DNA from: an uncultured Oscillospiraceae bacterium
Lineage (GTDB): Bacteria > Bacillota > Clostridia > Oscillospirales > Oscillospiraceae
Direction: 5' to 3'
Assembly (NCBI GenBank): GCA_910585265.1
Contig: CAJUCA010000027.1
Location: forward strand, 1-44,233
Length of the DNA: 44,233 nucleotides
The position numbers and the translations under genes were made by a program. Shown in pieces: positions 17,168 to 24,913 of this stretch. How positions within the stretch are numbered: the stretch's first letter is position 1; the number at the start of each line of letters is the position of its first letter. A model generated the notes under the pieces. It was not told the origin of the DNA and did no database searches. It was given only the letters and a program-made list of their open reading frames with translations.

Positions 17168-19276
17168 TCAACCCATGACTTGATCCTCGTGGTCGTCCGG
17201 CTTATGCCCCATGGCGATCTTCTTCTCCCGGATTTTCCGCCTGAGCTTGCTGTCCACCGCCGCCTGCATCCCAGCGGCGAGCGGCTGACGCTGCTCCTGG
17301 AAAACGCGGCCCATGTGGTACAGCAGCGAAGCGGTGGACGAGAAGATAGACCCGTACACCCTGTCCAGAAAAAACCGGGCGTACTGGTTCCCCTGTCCGG
17401 CAGACAGCTTCAGCCAGCGGACGGCCTGCCCCTGATCCTGGGGGAGATCCCTGCCCAGCAGGTACGCCTTGCCCAGCGTGTACTGGGCGTACTGGCTCCC
17501 GTCCTCAGCACACTCGGTGAGCAGCTTCAGCGCACGCTCCGTGTCTTTGGCTACCGCGTCCGTCCCGGTGAGCAGGAGCTTCCCAATCTGGTACTTGGCA
17601 AATGAATTGCCGCCCTGTGCGGCCTTCTCCAGCCACGGCAGCGCGGCAGCTTCGTCCCGCTCCGTGCCCACCCCGTGGAGGAGCATCCAGCCAATCCGGT
17701 ACTGCGTGAAGCGGTTTGGCGAGGATTTTTCCGCCTCCAGAAACGCCGCCAGTGCCTTGGCGTACCACTCCCGCGCCAGTTCTGGGTCTGACTCCCTGCC
17801 CAGGCCGTCCTGATACATCCGGCCCAGGTCGGCCATGGCCAGGGCATTGCCGGTGTCGGCTTCCTCAATGAGCAATTCAAACGCCGACGCGAAATCCGGT
17901 GGCCCGTCCTTGTCGCCTTGCATCAGCCGAGCGGCGAGACGGTAACGGTGTGTCCACCGAGTGTGGGGAACAGCCTCGCCAGTATCGGCAGGTTCATCTG
18001 CGGGTTGATCTTCAGGCTCCGCCGTCACCTCAGCCTGGGGTGTGATATCGGGCGGCGCAAAATCACCCAGCCGCACCGCCTCCTCAATGACGAGATTCTT
18101 GATCCGCTTGAACTCCTTCTGCCGGACGAGCGGCTCCCGGGGGGGCAGATCGTCTTTGTAGGTCCGCAGCACTTCTTCCCGCTCCCGGTACCACAGGTCA
18201 TAGGCGGCGGCAACGCGGGGATCCTTCTCCAGCTCGTTCACGACCTCGTCCACCAGCGACTTCACCGCTGGCGGCAGATACCCGTACTGCTTCTTCCCGG
18301 AGCATTTTCGCAGACGCCGGGCCAGCTCCAGCATGAGCTGTGCGACGCGCTGGTTCTCCAGAGTGCCTGTCTGCATCTCGGAAACCAACTGGCGCATAAC
18401 CTCCCCGGCGTCCCTGGTGAGATCGTCCCGCCGTTGGGTCTGCCGCTGGTAAATGGCAATGCGGTCTTGCTCAAAAATCTCCTTTGCCAGCATGGATTTG
18501 ATTTTGGCGATCCCCTGTTTGGTAAGGAAGCCGGACTTGCCATCGGCACTGTAGCACACCATGTGGACGTGCGGGTGGTGTCCCTCGTCATGGAAGGCGG
18601 CGTACCAGCGGAACTGCGCGTCTGGGATCTTCATCGCCTTCGCCATGTCAGGAGCGCGGGCGCGCAGCAGCTTCCGCCATCGTTCCGCGTTGTCGAACCC
18701 CAGCCGCGCCGCGTCCTCCCGCCGCAGGGAGATAATGGGCAGCCACACCACGCCGGGGTGATTTGCCACCTCCGCCGCCGTCCGGGACAGCACCAGCGGG
18801 CCGTCCCCAGCGGAGAACAGGCCGTGTGCCCCCAGCTTCTGCGCGCGGGGACGGCTGGCGATGTAATCCACGTAGTGTTCCTTTTTTGCTACCTGCCCGT
18901 AGTTGTCCTCGATGGCTCGGGTGATAAACTCGGAGGCGTTTCCCCGGGTGGGCGCAGCTTGGTAATCCTCGTACTCGAACAGCCCGCAGCTGGACGGAAA
19001 CTCCCGCAGGAGCCGCTCCACCAGTCTGGCCTGTTTCTCCGTGGCAGGGAGCGCGGCCTCGTCGCCACAAGCTTCACATCCCTCGCTCCCGCCTTGCGGC
19101 GTGAGCTCACTCGTTCCGCTGTGGCTCCTCTCCCCACGCGACCCGCTTCGCTGGGCTCGCGCGGGGGCCCCGATGCGCTCCACGCCCTCCCGGGTGGACA
19201 CGTATTTTACGTAGTTGGACAGGTGGGCGGCGGCCTTTTCACCGCCGCCCTTGATGTGCGGGCATTTGAAAATCAC
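17168..19276 (-). CDS. MobP-type relaxase fused to Sel1 repeats
   Basis: The 702-residue relaxase nicks oriT and leads the strand into the recipient. The N-terminal domain has a MIFKCPHIKGG start, a Tyr-rich stretch (NYVKYVSTREGVERI) and the histidine triad HHPHVHMVCYS near residue 235. The middle part is helical and charged. Residues about 455-660 are Sel1/TPR-like repeats (ALAMADLGRMYQDGLGRESD, YRIGWMLLHGVGTERDEAAA, QYTLGKAYLLGRDLPQDQGQ). Residues about 36-72 are an inserted repeat element absent from the expected family layout. The start is a GTG with a weak ribosome binding site. The adjacent gene at 19419 is probably its accessory factor. Confidence 0.9.
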   Translation of the reverse strand: MIFKCPHIKGGGEKAAAHLSNYVKYVSTREGVERIGAPARAQRSGSRGERSHSGTSELTPQGGSEGCEACGDEAALPATEKQARLVERLLREFPSSCGLFEYEDYQAAPTRGNASEFITRAIEDNYGQVAKKEHYVDYIASRPRAQKLGAHGLFSAGDGPLVLSRTAAEVANHPGVVWLPIISLRREDAARLGFDNAERWRKLLRARAPDMAKAMKIPDAQFRWYAAFHDEGHHPHVHMVCYSADGKSGFLTKQGIAKIKSMLAKEIFEQDRIAIYQRQTQRRDDLTRDAGEVMRQLVSEMQTGTLENQRVAQLMLELARRLRKCSGKKQYGYLPPAVKSLVDEVVNELEKDPRVAAAYDLWYREREEVLRTYKDDLPPREPLVRQKEFKRIKNLVIEEAVRLGDFAPPDITPQAEVTAEPEDQPADEPADTGEAVPHTRWTHRYRLAARLMQGDKDGPPDFASAFELLIEEADTGNALAMADLGRMYQDGLGRESDPELAREWYAKALAAFLEAEKSSPNRFTQYRIGWMLLHGVGTERDEAAALPWLEKAAQGGNSFAKYQIGKLLLTGTDAVAKDTERALKLLTECAEDGSQYAQYTLGKAYLLGRDLPQDQGQAVRWLKLSAGQGNQYARFFLDRVYGSIFSSTASLLYHMGRVFQEQRQPLAAGMQAAVDSKLRRKIREKKIAMGHKPDDHEDQVMG
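19061..19170 (-). repeat. In-frame palindromic element, copy 1 (in relaxase)
   Basis: A 110-bp block encodes GAPARAQRSGSRGERSHSGT followed by SELTPQGGSEGCEACGD. It is identical at 89 of 110 positions to copy 2 (26581-26690) and is read in the same frame. It has two parts, a hairpin (CCCCACGCGA with TCGCGCGGGG around CCCGCTTCGCTGGGC) and a longer part closed by GCCAC/GTGGC. Both stems differ from copy 2 by paired changes. Confidence 0.85.
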
Positions 19277-19418
19277 GCGCGGCGTGAGATCACCCCCGTG
19301 TTCTTTCTCTGCGCTAAACTCTTAGAGAGACTACCTTCAGGGCAGTCCACCATGAACCGACACTCGGTTCAGTCAATGGACATACTTCCCCCTTGGCGGA
19401 CGCTGATTTTTTGCGCGG
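19277..19418 (-). other. Intergenic region, possible oriT
   Basis: This 142-bp non-coding stretch separates the relaxase from its presumed accessory gene, a usual place for oriT. It contains a perfect hairpin (GAACCGA 19354-19360, TCGGTTC 19364-19370) and near it a GC-rich motif CCGCCAAGGGGGAAGTATG (minus strand, about 19382-19400). No nick site can be assigned by comparison here, so oriT is an inference from position and the hairpin. Confidence 0.35.
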
Positions 19419-19823
19419 TCACTCGTCCCCGTGCTTCTTCAGCGTGTCCTTGAAAGAGATCCCCCCGTTGGTTTTTTTCACCTCCTGGACGCACTGCCAG
19501 CGCAGCTGATCCAGCTGGCTGGCATCGATCTCCAGTCCTGCCGCCAGCACGTGCATCATCATGCTGATCTCCACCGCCAGCTTGAACAGCAGGCGGGCGA
19601 TCCGCTCCTCGCTGCACTGAATGGTGCCGCGCATGGCGTGGACAAAAATGGGCGGCAGGAACTCCGACACATCCTCCGCGGCCAGATAGTCGCAGTAGAA
19701 CTTGAGTGCCTTTTCCAGAAACTCGTTCCGGCTCTGGCAGTTGTCCTTCTCCATCGCTGCGTTGATTTTGCGCTCCATCTCCTGGGACACCCGGGTGTGG
19801 ATGCGCATTTTTTCTTCTGACAT
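19419..19823 (-). CDS. Relaxosome accessory / ribbon-helix-helix-like protein
   Basis: The product is 134 residues. It begins EEKMRIHTRVSQEMERKINA and continues NCQSRNEFLEKALKFYCDYL, a pattern typical of ribbon-helix-helix DNA-binding proteins such as MobC. The C-terminal half is helical and Met-rich (LAVEISMMMHVLAAGLEID). ATG 19823 follows GAGGAGGCAAGCAAT. It lies directly upstream of the relaxase, so it probably binds near oriT. It may also bind the GAGCCA repeats located just upstream of its own start. Confidence 0.8.
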   Translation of the reverse strand: MSEEKMRIHTRVSQEMERKINAAMEKDNCQSRNEFLEKALKFYCDYLAAEDVSEFLPPIFVHAMRGTIQCSEERIARLLFKLAVEISMMMHVLAAGLEIDASQLDQLRWQCVQEVKKTNGGISFKDTLKKHGDE

Positions 19824-20339
19824 ATTGCTTGCCTCCTCAAAAATGCTGAAAACGCCCGCCTGAGCCATCTCGGAGCCATCCGAAACGGCCCAACAGCGGG
19901 CGTTTCCGTTGTTTTGGAGCCATGGCTGGCTCAACGGCCCAAAATCGGAGCCACGCCGTCGTTCCGAAAACAGGCCGGGAAGGGTTCAAAGGTTCCGTTT
20001 TTCATCCCTTCCGACCCGCGTTGCGGGGCGGTGTGACAGGCGGTGAGCCACCGCTTTATCCAGCAGAAAAATCGAACGGCTGGATTGCCCTGAAATCCCC
20101 GCCTGCCATGCCCTGCCGGGCGGGCAGAACGGGGCCCCTGGCGGGGGGCTGAAACCCCCGGCCCGCACAACCGGCCCACAAAGGGCCGACACCGCGTTTC
20201 ACCCCCTCGGTGGGGCTGGGACGCTGCCCAGGCCCCAGGAGGGCCGCAAACGCCCTCAAACGGGCTGACGCGGGGGAAACGGTTCGAGGGCCGCTCCGCA
20301 TGGTGCAGAGCGGCCCTCTGGGCTGCCCTGGGTGGAGGG
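19824..20339. other. GC-rich non-coding region with repeats
   Basis: None of the open frames across these 516 bp resembles a protein. Near the accessory gene there are four GAGCCA(T/C) words at about 19862, 19873, 19917 and 19948. Two of them are followed after a short gap by CGGCCCAA, which looks like a binding-site array. Farther right there are several GC-rich inverted repeats, for example GCCCGCCCGGCAGGG near 20110-20130, and the strong hairpin listed separately. It may be an untranslated leader, an RNA or an origin-like region. Confidence 0.45.
20286..20318. repeat. Perfect 11-bp hairpin
   Basis: GAGGGCCGCTC (20286-20296) pairs with GAGCGGCCCTC (20308-20318) around an 11-nt loop. It lies 21 bp past the 3' end of the gene at 20340 on the minus strand, where it could stop transcription, but there is no U run. 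A role as an RNA or protein-binding structure is equally possible. Confidence 0.6.
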
Positions 20340-20906
20340 CTACATTGCCGGTTCGGCGGGCTGGGAATGCGCTTTCTCCGGCGTCAGCCGGGCCAGCAGT
20401 TCCTTCCCTCCCGGGAGCGAGTCGCGGACGTCGTCCAGCTCCGCGCGGAGCCCCTCGGCCAGCGCGGCCACGTTGGGCCTCACCGTGTCCAGGAACAGAT
20501 CGTCCATCCCGCACATCTCCGCAACCGCCCGCGCGGTGCCCAGAAGCACCTGCCGCTGTTCCGGACGGCACTCCTCCTTTGCCGCTGTGCCGAACAGCAG
20601 CCAGACCAGATCCATCTGCGCCGCCGCGTCCGGCGTCATTTGCAGACGCTCCATGTCGATCAGGTTGGGCAGGCTTACGCCATCGTCCACAAACCGCTGG
20701 GCTGCGGCGATCTCCATGTCCAGCCAGTCCAGAAGGGTCTTGCCGTCCTGGCCCAGATCGTAGATGCCGCTGAGCGTTTCCACCGCGGTTCGGAGTTCCT
20801 GAACGCACTGGGGGATCTCTGTTTCCACCGTGTTCAGCAGGGACACCGTCTCGTAGGCGATCAGGGTACACGCTTCGGTGGGGGTAAAGTGGGTTCTCGT
20901 ACTCAT
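20340..20906 (-). CDS. ICE hypothetical protein
   Basis: A 188-residue acidic, mostly helical protein: MSTRTHFTPTEACTLIAYET, then LRTAVETLSGIYDLGQDGKT. No signal peptide, membrane segment or catalytic motif is visible. ATG 20906 follows GAAAGGAACGGTAAAC; an earlier in-frame ATG at 20948 lacks a site. It is separated by 124 bp from the next upstream gene, and no gene is seen in that gap. Nothing in the sequence gives a function; position suggests an accessory of the transfer region. Confidence 0.65.
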   Translation of the reverse strand: MSTRTHFTPTEACTLIAYETVSLLNTVETEIPQCVQELRTAVETLSGIYDLGQDGKTLLDWLDMEIAAAQRFVDDGVSLPNLIDMERLQMTPDAAAQMDLVWLLFGTAAKEECRPEQRQVLLGTARAVAEMCGMDDLFLDTVRPNVAALAEGLRAELDDVRDSLPGGKELLARLTPEKAHSQPAEPAM

Positions 20907-21030
20907 GTTTACCGTTCCTTTCAATATTTTTTTGGGGGCTGGCAACACAATGCCACAGCTTCGCCGGGATATCTATTCAGCAAAGCCAACGAAATTTCCG
21001 GGACCGCATTGTCGAAACCAACAGCGCGGC

Positions 21031-21702
21031 TCACATTGACGGCCCGCTGGGCGCTTCCAGCCCCTGCCCCCCGCAGCGGATCATCCGGGGTTCCAGGTGG
21101 GCGGCGAAAAGCTCCAGCCGCTTCTCCCATTTCAAGCCGTCCTTCCGGCTGGCGCGCCACGCGGCGGTGGACACATCGCGGATCGTGTACCTTTCCCAGC
21201 CGTCCGCCGCGTCCAGGGTGGAGAACTCGCCCCGATCCAGATCGATGTCCAGGACGGCAGTCACCCGCCCGCCGCCCTGCCGGAATTCAGCGGCGTAATC
21301 GTCAAACACCTCCGAGGCGATGTGGTCCGTGGCGGGTATGGCCTGAGCAAACGGCTGGGGCGAATTGCCCTTGGACAACAGGTAGGAGCGCAGACGGAGG
21401 GCCGTATGGTATGCGTCCATGGACGCGCCGCCCTCGGTCAGCAGATGATCCGTCCGCCCGTCCTGGGTGACGCGGAATACAGAGAGGCGGCGGGACGCCT
21501 GCTCCTCCGCGCGCTGCCGCTGATCCTCCTCCCGGATCACCCGGCTGATCCGCTCCCGCGCCTGTTCCGGGAGCTGGCCGATCATGGCGTCCAGGCAGGT
21601 GTTCAGCTCATCCTCCACGGTGGTGTCTTTCTTTTTCAGGTGGCTGGACAGCGCGTCATACCAACGCTCGTCCAGCCAGCCGATGATGTCCCGGGAATTC
21701 AT
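21031..21702 (-). CDS. ICE hypothetical protein
   Basis: A 223-residue soluble protein. The N-terminal half is helical and strongly charged (DTTVEDELNTCLDAMIGQLP, RISRVIREEDQRQRAEEQAS). The C-terminal half is more mixed (VTAVLDIDLDRGEFSTLDAA, YTIRDVSTAAWRASRKDG). Its ATG overlaps the stop of the preceding small gene as ATGA, so the two are translated together. No family is recognised with confidence. The likely pairing with the short protein at 21699 suggests that they act together. Confidence 0.7.
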   Translation of the reverse strand: MNSRDIIGWLDERWYDALSSHLKKKDTTVEDELNTCLDAMIGQLPEQARERISRVIREEDQRQRAEEQASRRLSVFRVTQDGRTDHLLTEGGASMDAYHTALRLRSYLLSKGNSPQPFAQAIPATDHIASEVFDDYAAEFRQGGGRVTAVLDIDLDRGEFSTLDAADGWERYTIRDVSTAAWRASRKDGLKWEKRLELFAAHLEPRMIRCGGQGLEAPSGPSM

Positions 21703-21950
21703 GCGCCGCCCTCCGAACCGGACGGGCTGGGCCGCTCCCTGGGCGCGGGCCGGGGCCGCCTGGGCCGGGGCGCGGGGACGGCGCGGCTGTCCAGGTACTC
21801 CCGCACCGCATCCGGTACGGTACGCTCATAAAGCTGCCCCAGCGTTTCCTCCAGACGCGCCTGCACGGAGGAGCCCTCCTTCTTCAGCGAGAACTCCAGC
21901 GCGGACAGCTTGTCCTCATCGAACGCCAGAGTGACGGTTGTTTTCTTCAT
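21699..21950 (-). CDS. Small ICE protein, DUF6103-like
   Basis: An 83-residue protein beginning MKKTTVTLAFDEDKLSALEF and continuing ARLEETLGQLYERTVPDAVR EYLDS, with a Pro/Arg-rich tail. The start and length fit the DUF6103-type proteins found in clostridial conjugative elements (assigned from memory of the pattern). The tail contains many PRPR units and may bind nucleic acid. ATG 21950 follows AAGGAGATTGAAAGTC. The stop overlaps the start of the next gene by 4 bp. Confidence 0.7.
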   Translation of the reverse strand: MKKTTVTLAFDEDKLSALEFSLKKEGSSVQARLEETLGQLYERTVPDAVREYLDSRAVPAPRPRRPRPAPRERPSPSGSEGGA

Positions 21951-21966
21951 GACTTTCAATCTCCTT

Positions 21967-22068
21967 TCACATGATGGGCTCTGCCTGGGGCGCGTCAGGT
22001 TCCTCCTGGCACTGAGCCGGTGCCCCGGACAGATGCTCCCCAAAGCGCGCCAGACAGAAGGCGTCCAT
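21967..22068 (-). CDS. Small ORF between M23 hydrolase and DUF6103-like gene
   Basis: A 33-codon frame (MDAFCLARFGEHLSGAPAQC, then a Glu/Pro-rich end) fills the gap between two genes. ATG 22068 is preceded by GAAGGAAAAA. A GTG at 22086 would give 39 residues and begin 3 bp after the hydrolase stop. The tight fit and the ribosome binding site support a real small gene, but it is short and no relative is recognised. Confidence 0.5.
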   Translation of the reverse strand: MDAFCLARFGEHLSGAPAQCQEEPDAPQAEPIM

Positions 22069-22088
22069 TTTTTCCTTCAGCGCCACCC

Positions 22089-23150
22089 TTATGGCAAGTA
22101 ATATCTCGGGTTCGTCCGCTGTCCATTGATCCGCACCTCGAAATGGAGGTGCGGCCCGGTGGATCGCCCGGTGGAGCCGGACAGGGAGATCACATCCCCA
22201 GCCTGGACGGTCTGGCCGGGAGTTACCAGCAGCCGGGAATTGTGTCCGTACAGCGTGATCAGGCCGCCTTCGTGGCCGATGGTCACGTAGTAGCCGTAGC
22301 TGGGGTCGTATTTCGCCACCCGCACCGTACCCGCCAGAGCCGCCCGGATCGGCGTGCCCTTGGGCACCGCCAGATCCATGCCGGTGTGGCCGTCCTGCTT
22401 TCCAGTGATGGGATCCCGGCGTCCGCCGAATTCAGAGGTGACAATGCTCCGCCAGCCAGCCCCCACCGGGGAGCAGAAGCCGTCCGCGCCCACATAGGGC
22501 ACATCGGAGCCATCATAAACCGCGCCGCCCTCCCCGGTAACGGGATAGCCGTACTTGATCAGGCTGTACACATTGTCCGCGTTGGACTTCTGCTCCTCCG
22601 TGATGTCCGCCCCCAGGGAAGCGGCGATCCGTCCGTACACCGCCTCCATATCCTCAATGGGGACAAACACGGAATAGGTCTGTTCCACCTGGATGTCATT
22701 GCCGTCCCCGTCCTGTTCCGTGACGGAGCGGGTACGGATCTCGCTGGAAGCGAAGCAGTGGGCAAACTGGGAGAGAGGCGGAGCCTCGCCGCCGAAATAC
22801 AGGGAGAAAAACACAGCCTTAACCCGGATGGGGTCGAGGCTGTTTCCCTCGTCCATATTCGATTGGATGCCGGCGATGACGGTATCCAGCTCCGCGAAGC
22901 TGGCCCGGGTCTGCTCAATGCACGCCTGGTACTCGGCAGGGAGGCCGCCAGGCAGCGGCCCGTCCTGGAAGCACAACTGGGCGGCGGAGATATTGTGGCT
23001 CACCGCTCCGGAACCCAGGGCGCACAGCAGGGCGATTGCCACAATGATGGGGGAGAGGATGGCGGCGATGGCCCAGCCCAGGCCCTTCCGGGCCTTCTCA
23101 TTGGTAAGCAGGGTGGCGGCGGCTTTCGCCACAAGGATGGGATCAGCCAA
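22089..23150 (-). CDS. Conjugative cell-wall hydrolase, M23 peptidase
   Basis: The 353-residue protein has one membrane segment at about residues 25-48 (LGWAIAAILSPIIVAIALLC), then a middle domain typical of clostridial conjugation proteins, then a LytM/M23 endopeptidase. The zinc ligands are visible in GHTGMDLAVPKG and GPHLHFEVRING, and YGYYVTIGHEGGLITLYGHN holds another conserved His. It opens peptidoglycan for the transfer channel (VirB1-like role) on the outer membrane face. The start is TTG 23150, read inside the last codons of the preceding gene (8-bp overlap) after GGGGGGTATGACCC. Coupling to that gene is expected. Confidence 0.88.
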   Translation of the reverse strand: MADPILVAKAAATLLTNEKARKGLGWAIAAILSPIIVAIALLCALGSGAVSHNISAAQLCFQDGPLPGGLPAEYQACIEQTRASFAELDTVIAGIQSNMDEGNSLDPIRVKAVFFSLYFGGEAPPLSQFAHCFASSEIRTRSVTEQDGDGNDIQVEQTYSVFVPIEDMEAVYGRIAASLGADITEEQKSNADNVYSLIKYGYPVTGEGGAVYDGSDVPYVGADGFCSPVGAGWRSIVTSEFGGRRDPITGKQDGHTGMDLAVPKGTPIRAALAGTVRVAKYDPSYGYYVTIGHEGGLITLYGHNSRLLVTPGQTVQAGDVISLSGSTGRSTGPHLHFEVRINGQRTNPRYYLP

Positions 23151-24603
23151 GGGTCATACCCCCCATCGCCGCCCCATCGAACCCGTTTCGCTGGGCTTCG
23201 ATGGGGGCCCCGTTTGGGGTGTCAGGCTGTTCCTGCTCCTGGGCTTGGGCCTGAAACTCCGCCCAGTGCCCCTCCAGTGCCTGGATGGTTTCGGGGCTGC
23301 CGCCATCGGGGAACAACTGGCGGCAGCGGTCATAATTCATCCCGCCATCCAGCAGGAGCTTGGCCGCACCCACAGCATCATTTTTAATGCAAACATGAAG
23401 GGCGCAGAGGTCATTGGCGGTTACCCACATCCGCGTTCCCAGAAGCTCCTCCGCCATCCACCGGTTACGCCTGTCTTGGGTCAGGTTATGCAGGACGTCG
23501 GCGGAGCTGCCGCCCCCGGAGATGCCCTTTTCCACCAGCGTGGACAGCATCTCATAGTCCGCCGTGCCGGGATAGGAAAACAGCTCCAGCAAATGGGACG
23601 GCGCGGCGGCGATCTGCTCCTCACTGCACTGCTTGATGATCTCCCGCGCGATATGGCGGTGGTCCGAAAAGGCATAGGCGGCCATCTCGCCATAAAAAGA
23701 CGGCGACAGCCCCTCCACATGGCCCTCCGCCTGATCCAGCAGGAAGGCCACCTTCTCAGGATCGTTGATGTCAATAGCCTTCCGGCAGGCCGCGCGGTAG
23801 CTTTCCTCTGAAATCTCCGCGGTATCCGCCATCAGCAGCAGGGTCATCTTCCGGCCCACCGCGCCGGGTCGTCCCGCCGCCTCGATCAGCAGGTCGCCCG
23901 CGTAGGCGTCCAGCACCTTGGGGTACAGCTCCAGGAAGGCGGGCAGCTCCCCATCCCGGATGGCGAGAATGGTCTTGTCATAGCCGCTCATCCGCAAAGG
24001 CCGCTGGCCCACTGTGTCCATGTAGGCGGTGATACTGCCGGTCATGCGGCGCAGGAGCTGCTCCGTCCGGCCCATGGCCTCCTCCTGCCGCTCCCGCTGC
24101 TCCGCCAGTGCCGCGATGATCACCTTCTCCTCCCGCTGGCTGAGATGAACCACCCTGCCGCCCGTGTCCTCCTCCACGCCGCCGATCTTCATGTACCGGG
24201 CATGGGTTGCGTGATCGCCGTGGACGGCCTTGGTGATGGCGGAGGCGGTGAGGAACATCCTGTCCAGGTCGTTGCCGTTCTCGCCCAGGGTCTTGCCGGT
24301 AATGAAGCTATCGGTGAAGCCCTTGCCCTGCTTCTCATCGTACCACTTCAGGTACACGTCCACATACACGCCCTCGCTGGCCCCATAGTCCACGGTACAG
24401 AACAGGTCGGCGTCCCTGGGGATCTCCCGGCCATTCTGCCACTCGTCGCGCAGCAGAAAATACTCGTCCGGCAGATAGCCCATGCCCTCCAGCCGGTGCT
24501 TCAGTTCCTCGAATACCTCCTGGGCGATGCGCTGGCCCGCGTACTCCAGCTTCCGGGGATCGTCCGCCGAGGGCTTCCAGCGGTCAAATTCAATGATTTC
24601 CAT
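23143..24603 (-). CDS. ICE hypothetical protein with helical repeat-like C-terminus
   Basis: A 486-residue soluble protein. The N-terminal third is mixed (EIIEFDRWKPSADDPRKLEY, DADLFCTVDYGASEGVYVDV). A charged helical stretch follows (AALAEQRERQEEAMGRTEQL). The rest resembles degenerate ankyrin-like helical pairs (DPEKVAFLLDQAEGHVEG, CIKNDAVGAAKLLLDGGMNY). The C-terminal tail contains the short in-frame repeat element (copy 3) and ends AAMGGMTLG. ATG 24603 is 18 bp after the stop of the preceding gene. Its 3' end overlaps the TTG start of the M23 hydrolase. A scaffolding role is a guess from the repeats. Confidence 0.7.
   Translation of the reverse strand: MEIIEFDRWKPSADDPRKLEYAGQRIAQEVFEELKHRLEGMGYLPDEYFLLRDEWQNGREIPRDADLFCTVDYGASEGVYVDVYLKWYDEKQGKGFTDSFITGKTLGENGNDLDRMFLTASAITKAVHGDHATHARYMKIGGVEEDTGGRVVHLSQREEKVIIAALAEQRERQEEAMGRTEQLLRRMTGSITAYMDTVGQRPLRMSGYDKTILAIRDGELPAFLELYPKVLDAYAGDLLIEAAGRPGAVGRKMTLLLMADTAEISEESYRAACRKAIDINDPEKVAFLLDQAEGHVEGLSPSFYGEMAAYAFSDHRHIAREIIKQCSEEQIAAAPSHLLELFSYPGTADYEMLSTLVEKGISGGGSSADVLHNLTQDRRNRWMAEELLGTRMWVTANDLCALHVCIKNDAVGAAKLLLDGGMNYDRCRQLFPDGGSPETIQALEGHWAEFQAQAQEQEQPDTPNGAPIEAQRNGFDGAAMGGMTLG
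23171..23210 (-). repeat. In-frame palindromic element, copy 3 (hairpin part only)
   Basis: CCCCATCGAA and TTCGATGGGG pair perfectly around CCCGTTTCGCTGGGC. It differs from the hairpin part of copy 2 at one loop position. It encodes GAPIEAQRNGFDG close to the C-terminus of the 486-residue protein, in the same frame as copies 1 and 2. The longer second part of the element is absent here. Confidence 0.8.
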
Positions 24604-24621
24604 AGTCGCGTTCCTCCTGTA

Positions 24622-24903
24622 TCATATTGTCATGGGCCCGATCTGCCCATCCTGGCACCGCGCCTCCTCCAGCGTGTCCACAATCTGCTTCGCGCTGGTG
24701 CTGGCGGCATGGGCCGCGGCCCTGAGTTGATCCTTCTGCTCCTTGGTCAACGCGATAAACCGATCAGAGAACCGTTCCGGGAACAAGTCCTGTTCGATCA
24801 ACCCTGTCACGTACTGCTCAATGGTCAGCTTTCGCTTCGCGGCCTGGATATGGAGATCCCGGAACAATTCCCCATCTATTTTGATGGCAATTGACTTGGC
24901 CAT
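24622..24903 (-). CDS. Small ribbon-helix-helix-like protein
   Basis: This 93-residue protein starts MAKSIAIKIDGELFRDLHIQ and continues AAKRKLTIEQYVTGLIEQDL, a usual strand-helix-helix pattern. The C-terminal half is helical and charged (TKEQKDQLRAAAHAASTSAK). ATG 24903 follows GGGGGTTGGGT. It lies between the PP-loop gene (11 bp upstream) and the 486-residue protein. It is likely a DNA-binding regulator or relaxosome component. It could also be an antitoxin, but there is no toxin partner next to it. Confidence 0.7.
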   Translation of the reverse strand: MAKSIAIKIDGELFRDLHIQAAKRKLTIEQYVTGLIEQDLFPERFSDRFIALTKEQKDQLRAAAHAASTSAKQIVDTLEEARCQDGQIGPMTI

Positions 24904-24913
24904 ACCCAACCCC

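Noticed and set aside
20056..20871. 271-codon minus-strand ORF over the GC-rich block
   Set aside because: It overlaps the better supported 188-residue gene in another frame. It is dominated by Arg, Gly and Pro and has no ribosome binding site.
24145..24894. 249-codon plus-strand ORF
   Set aside because: It is antisense to the 486-residue gene and the small ribbon-helix-helix gene. It has no start signal and no recognisable domain.
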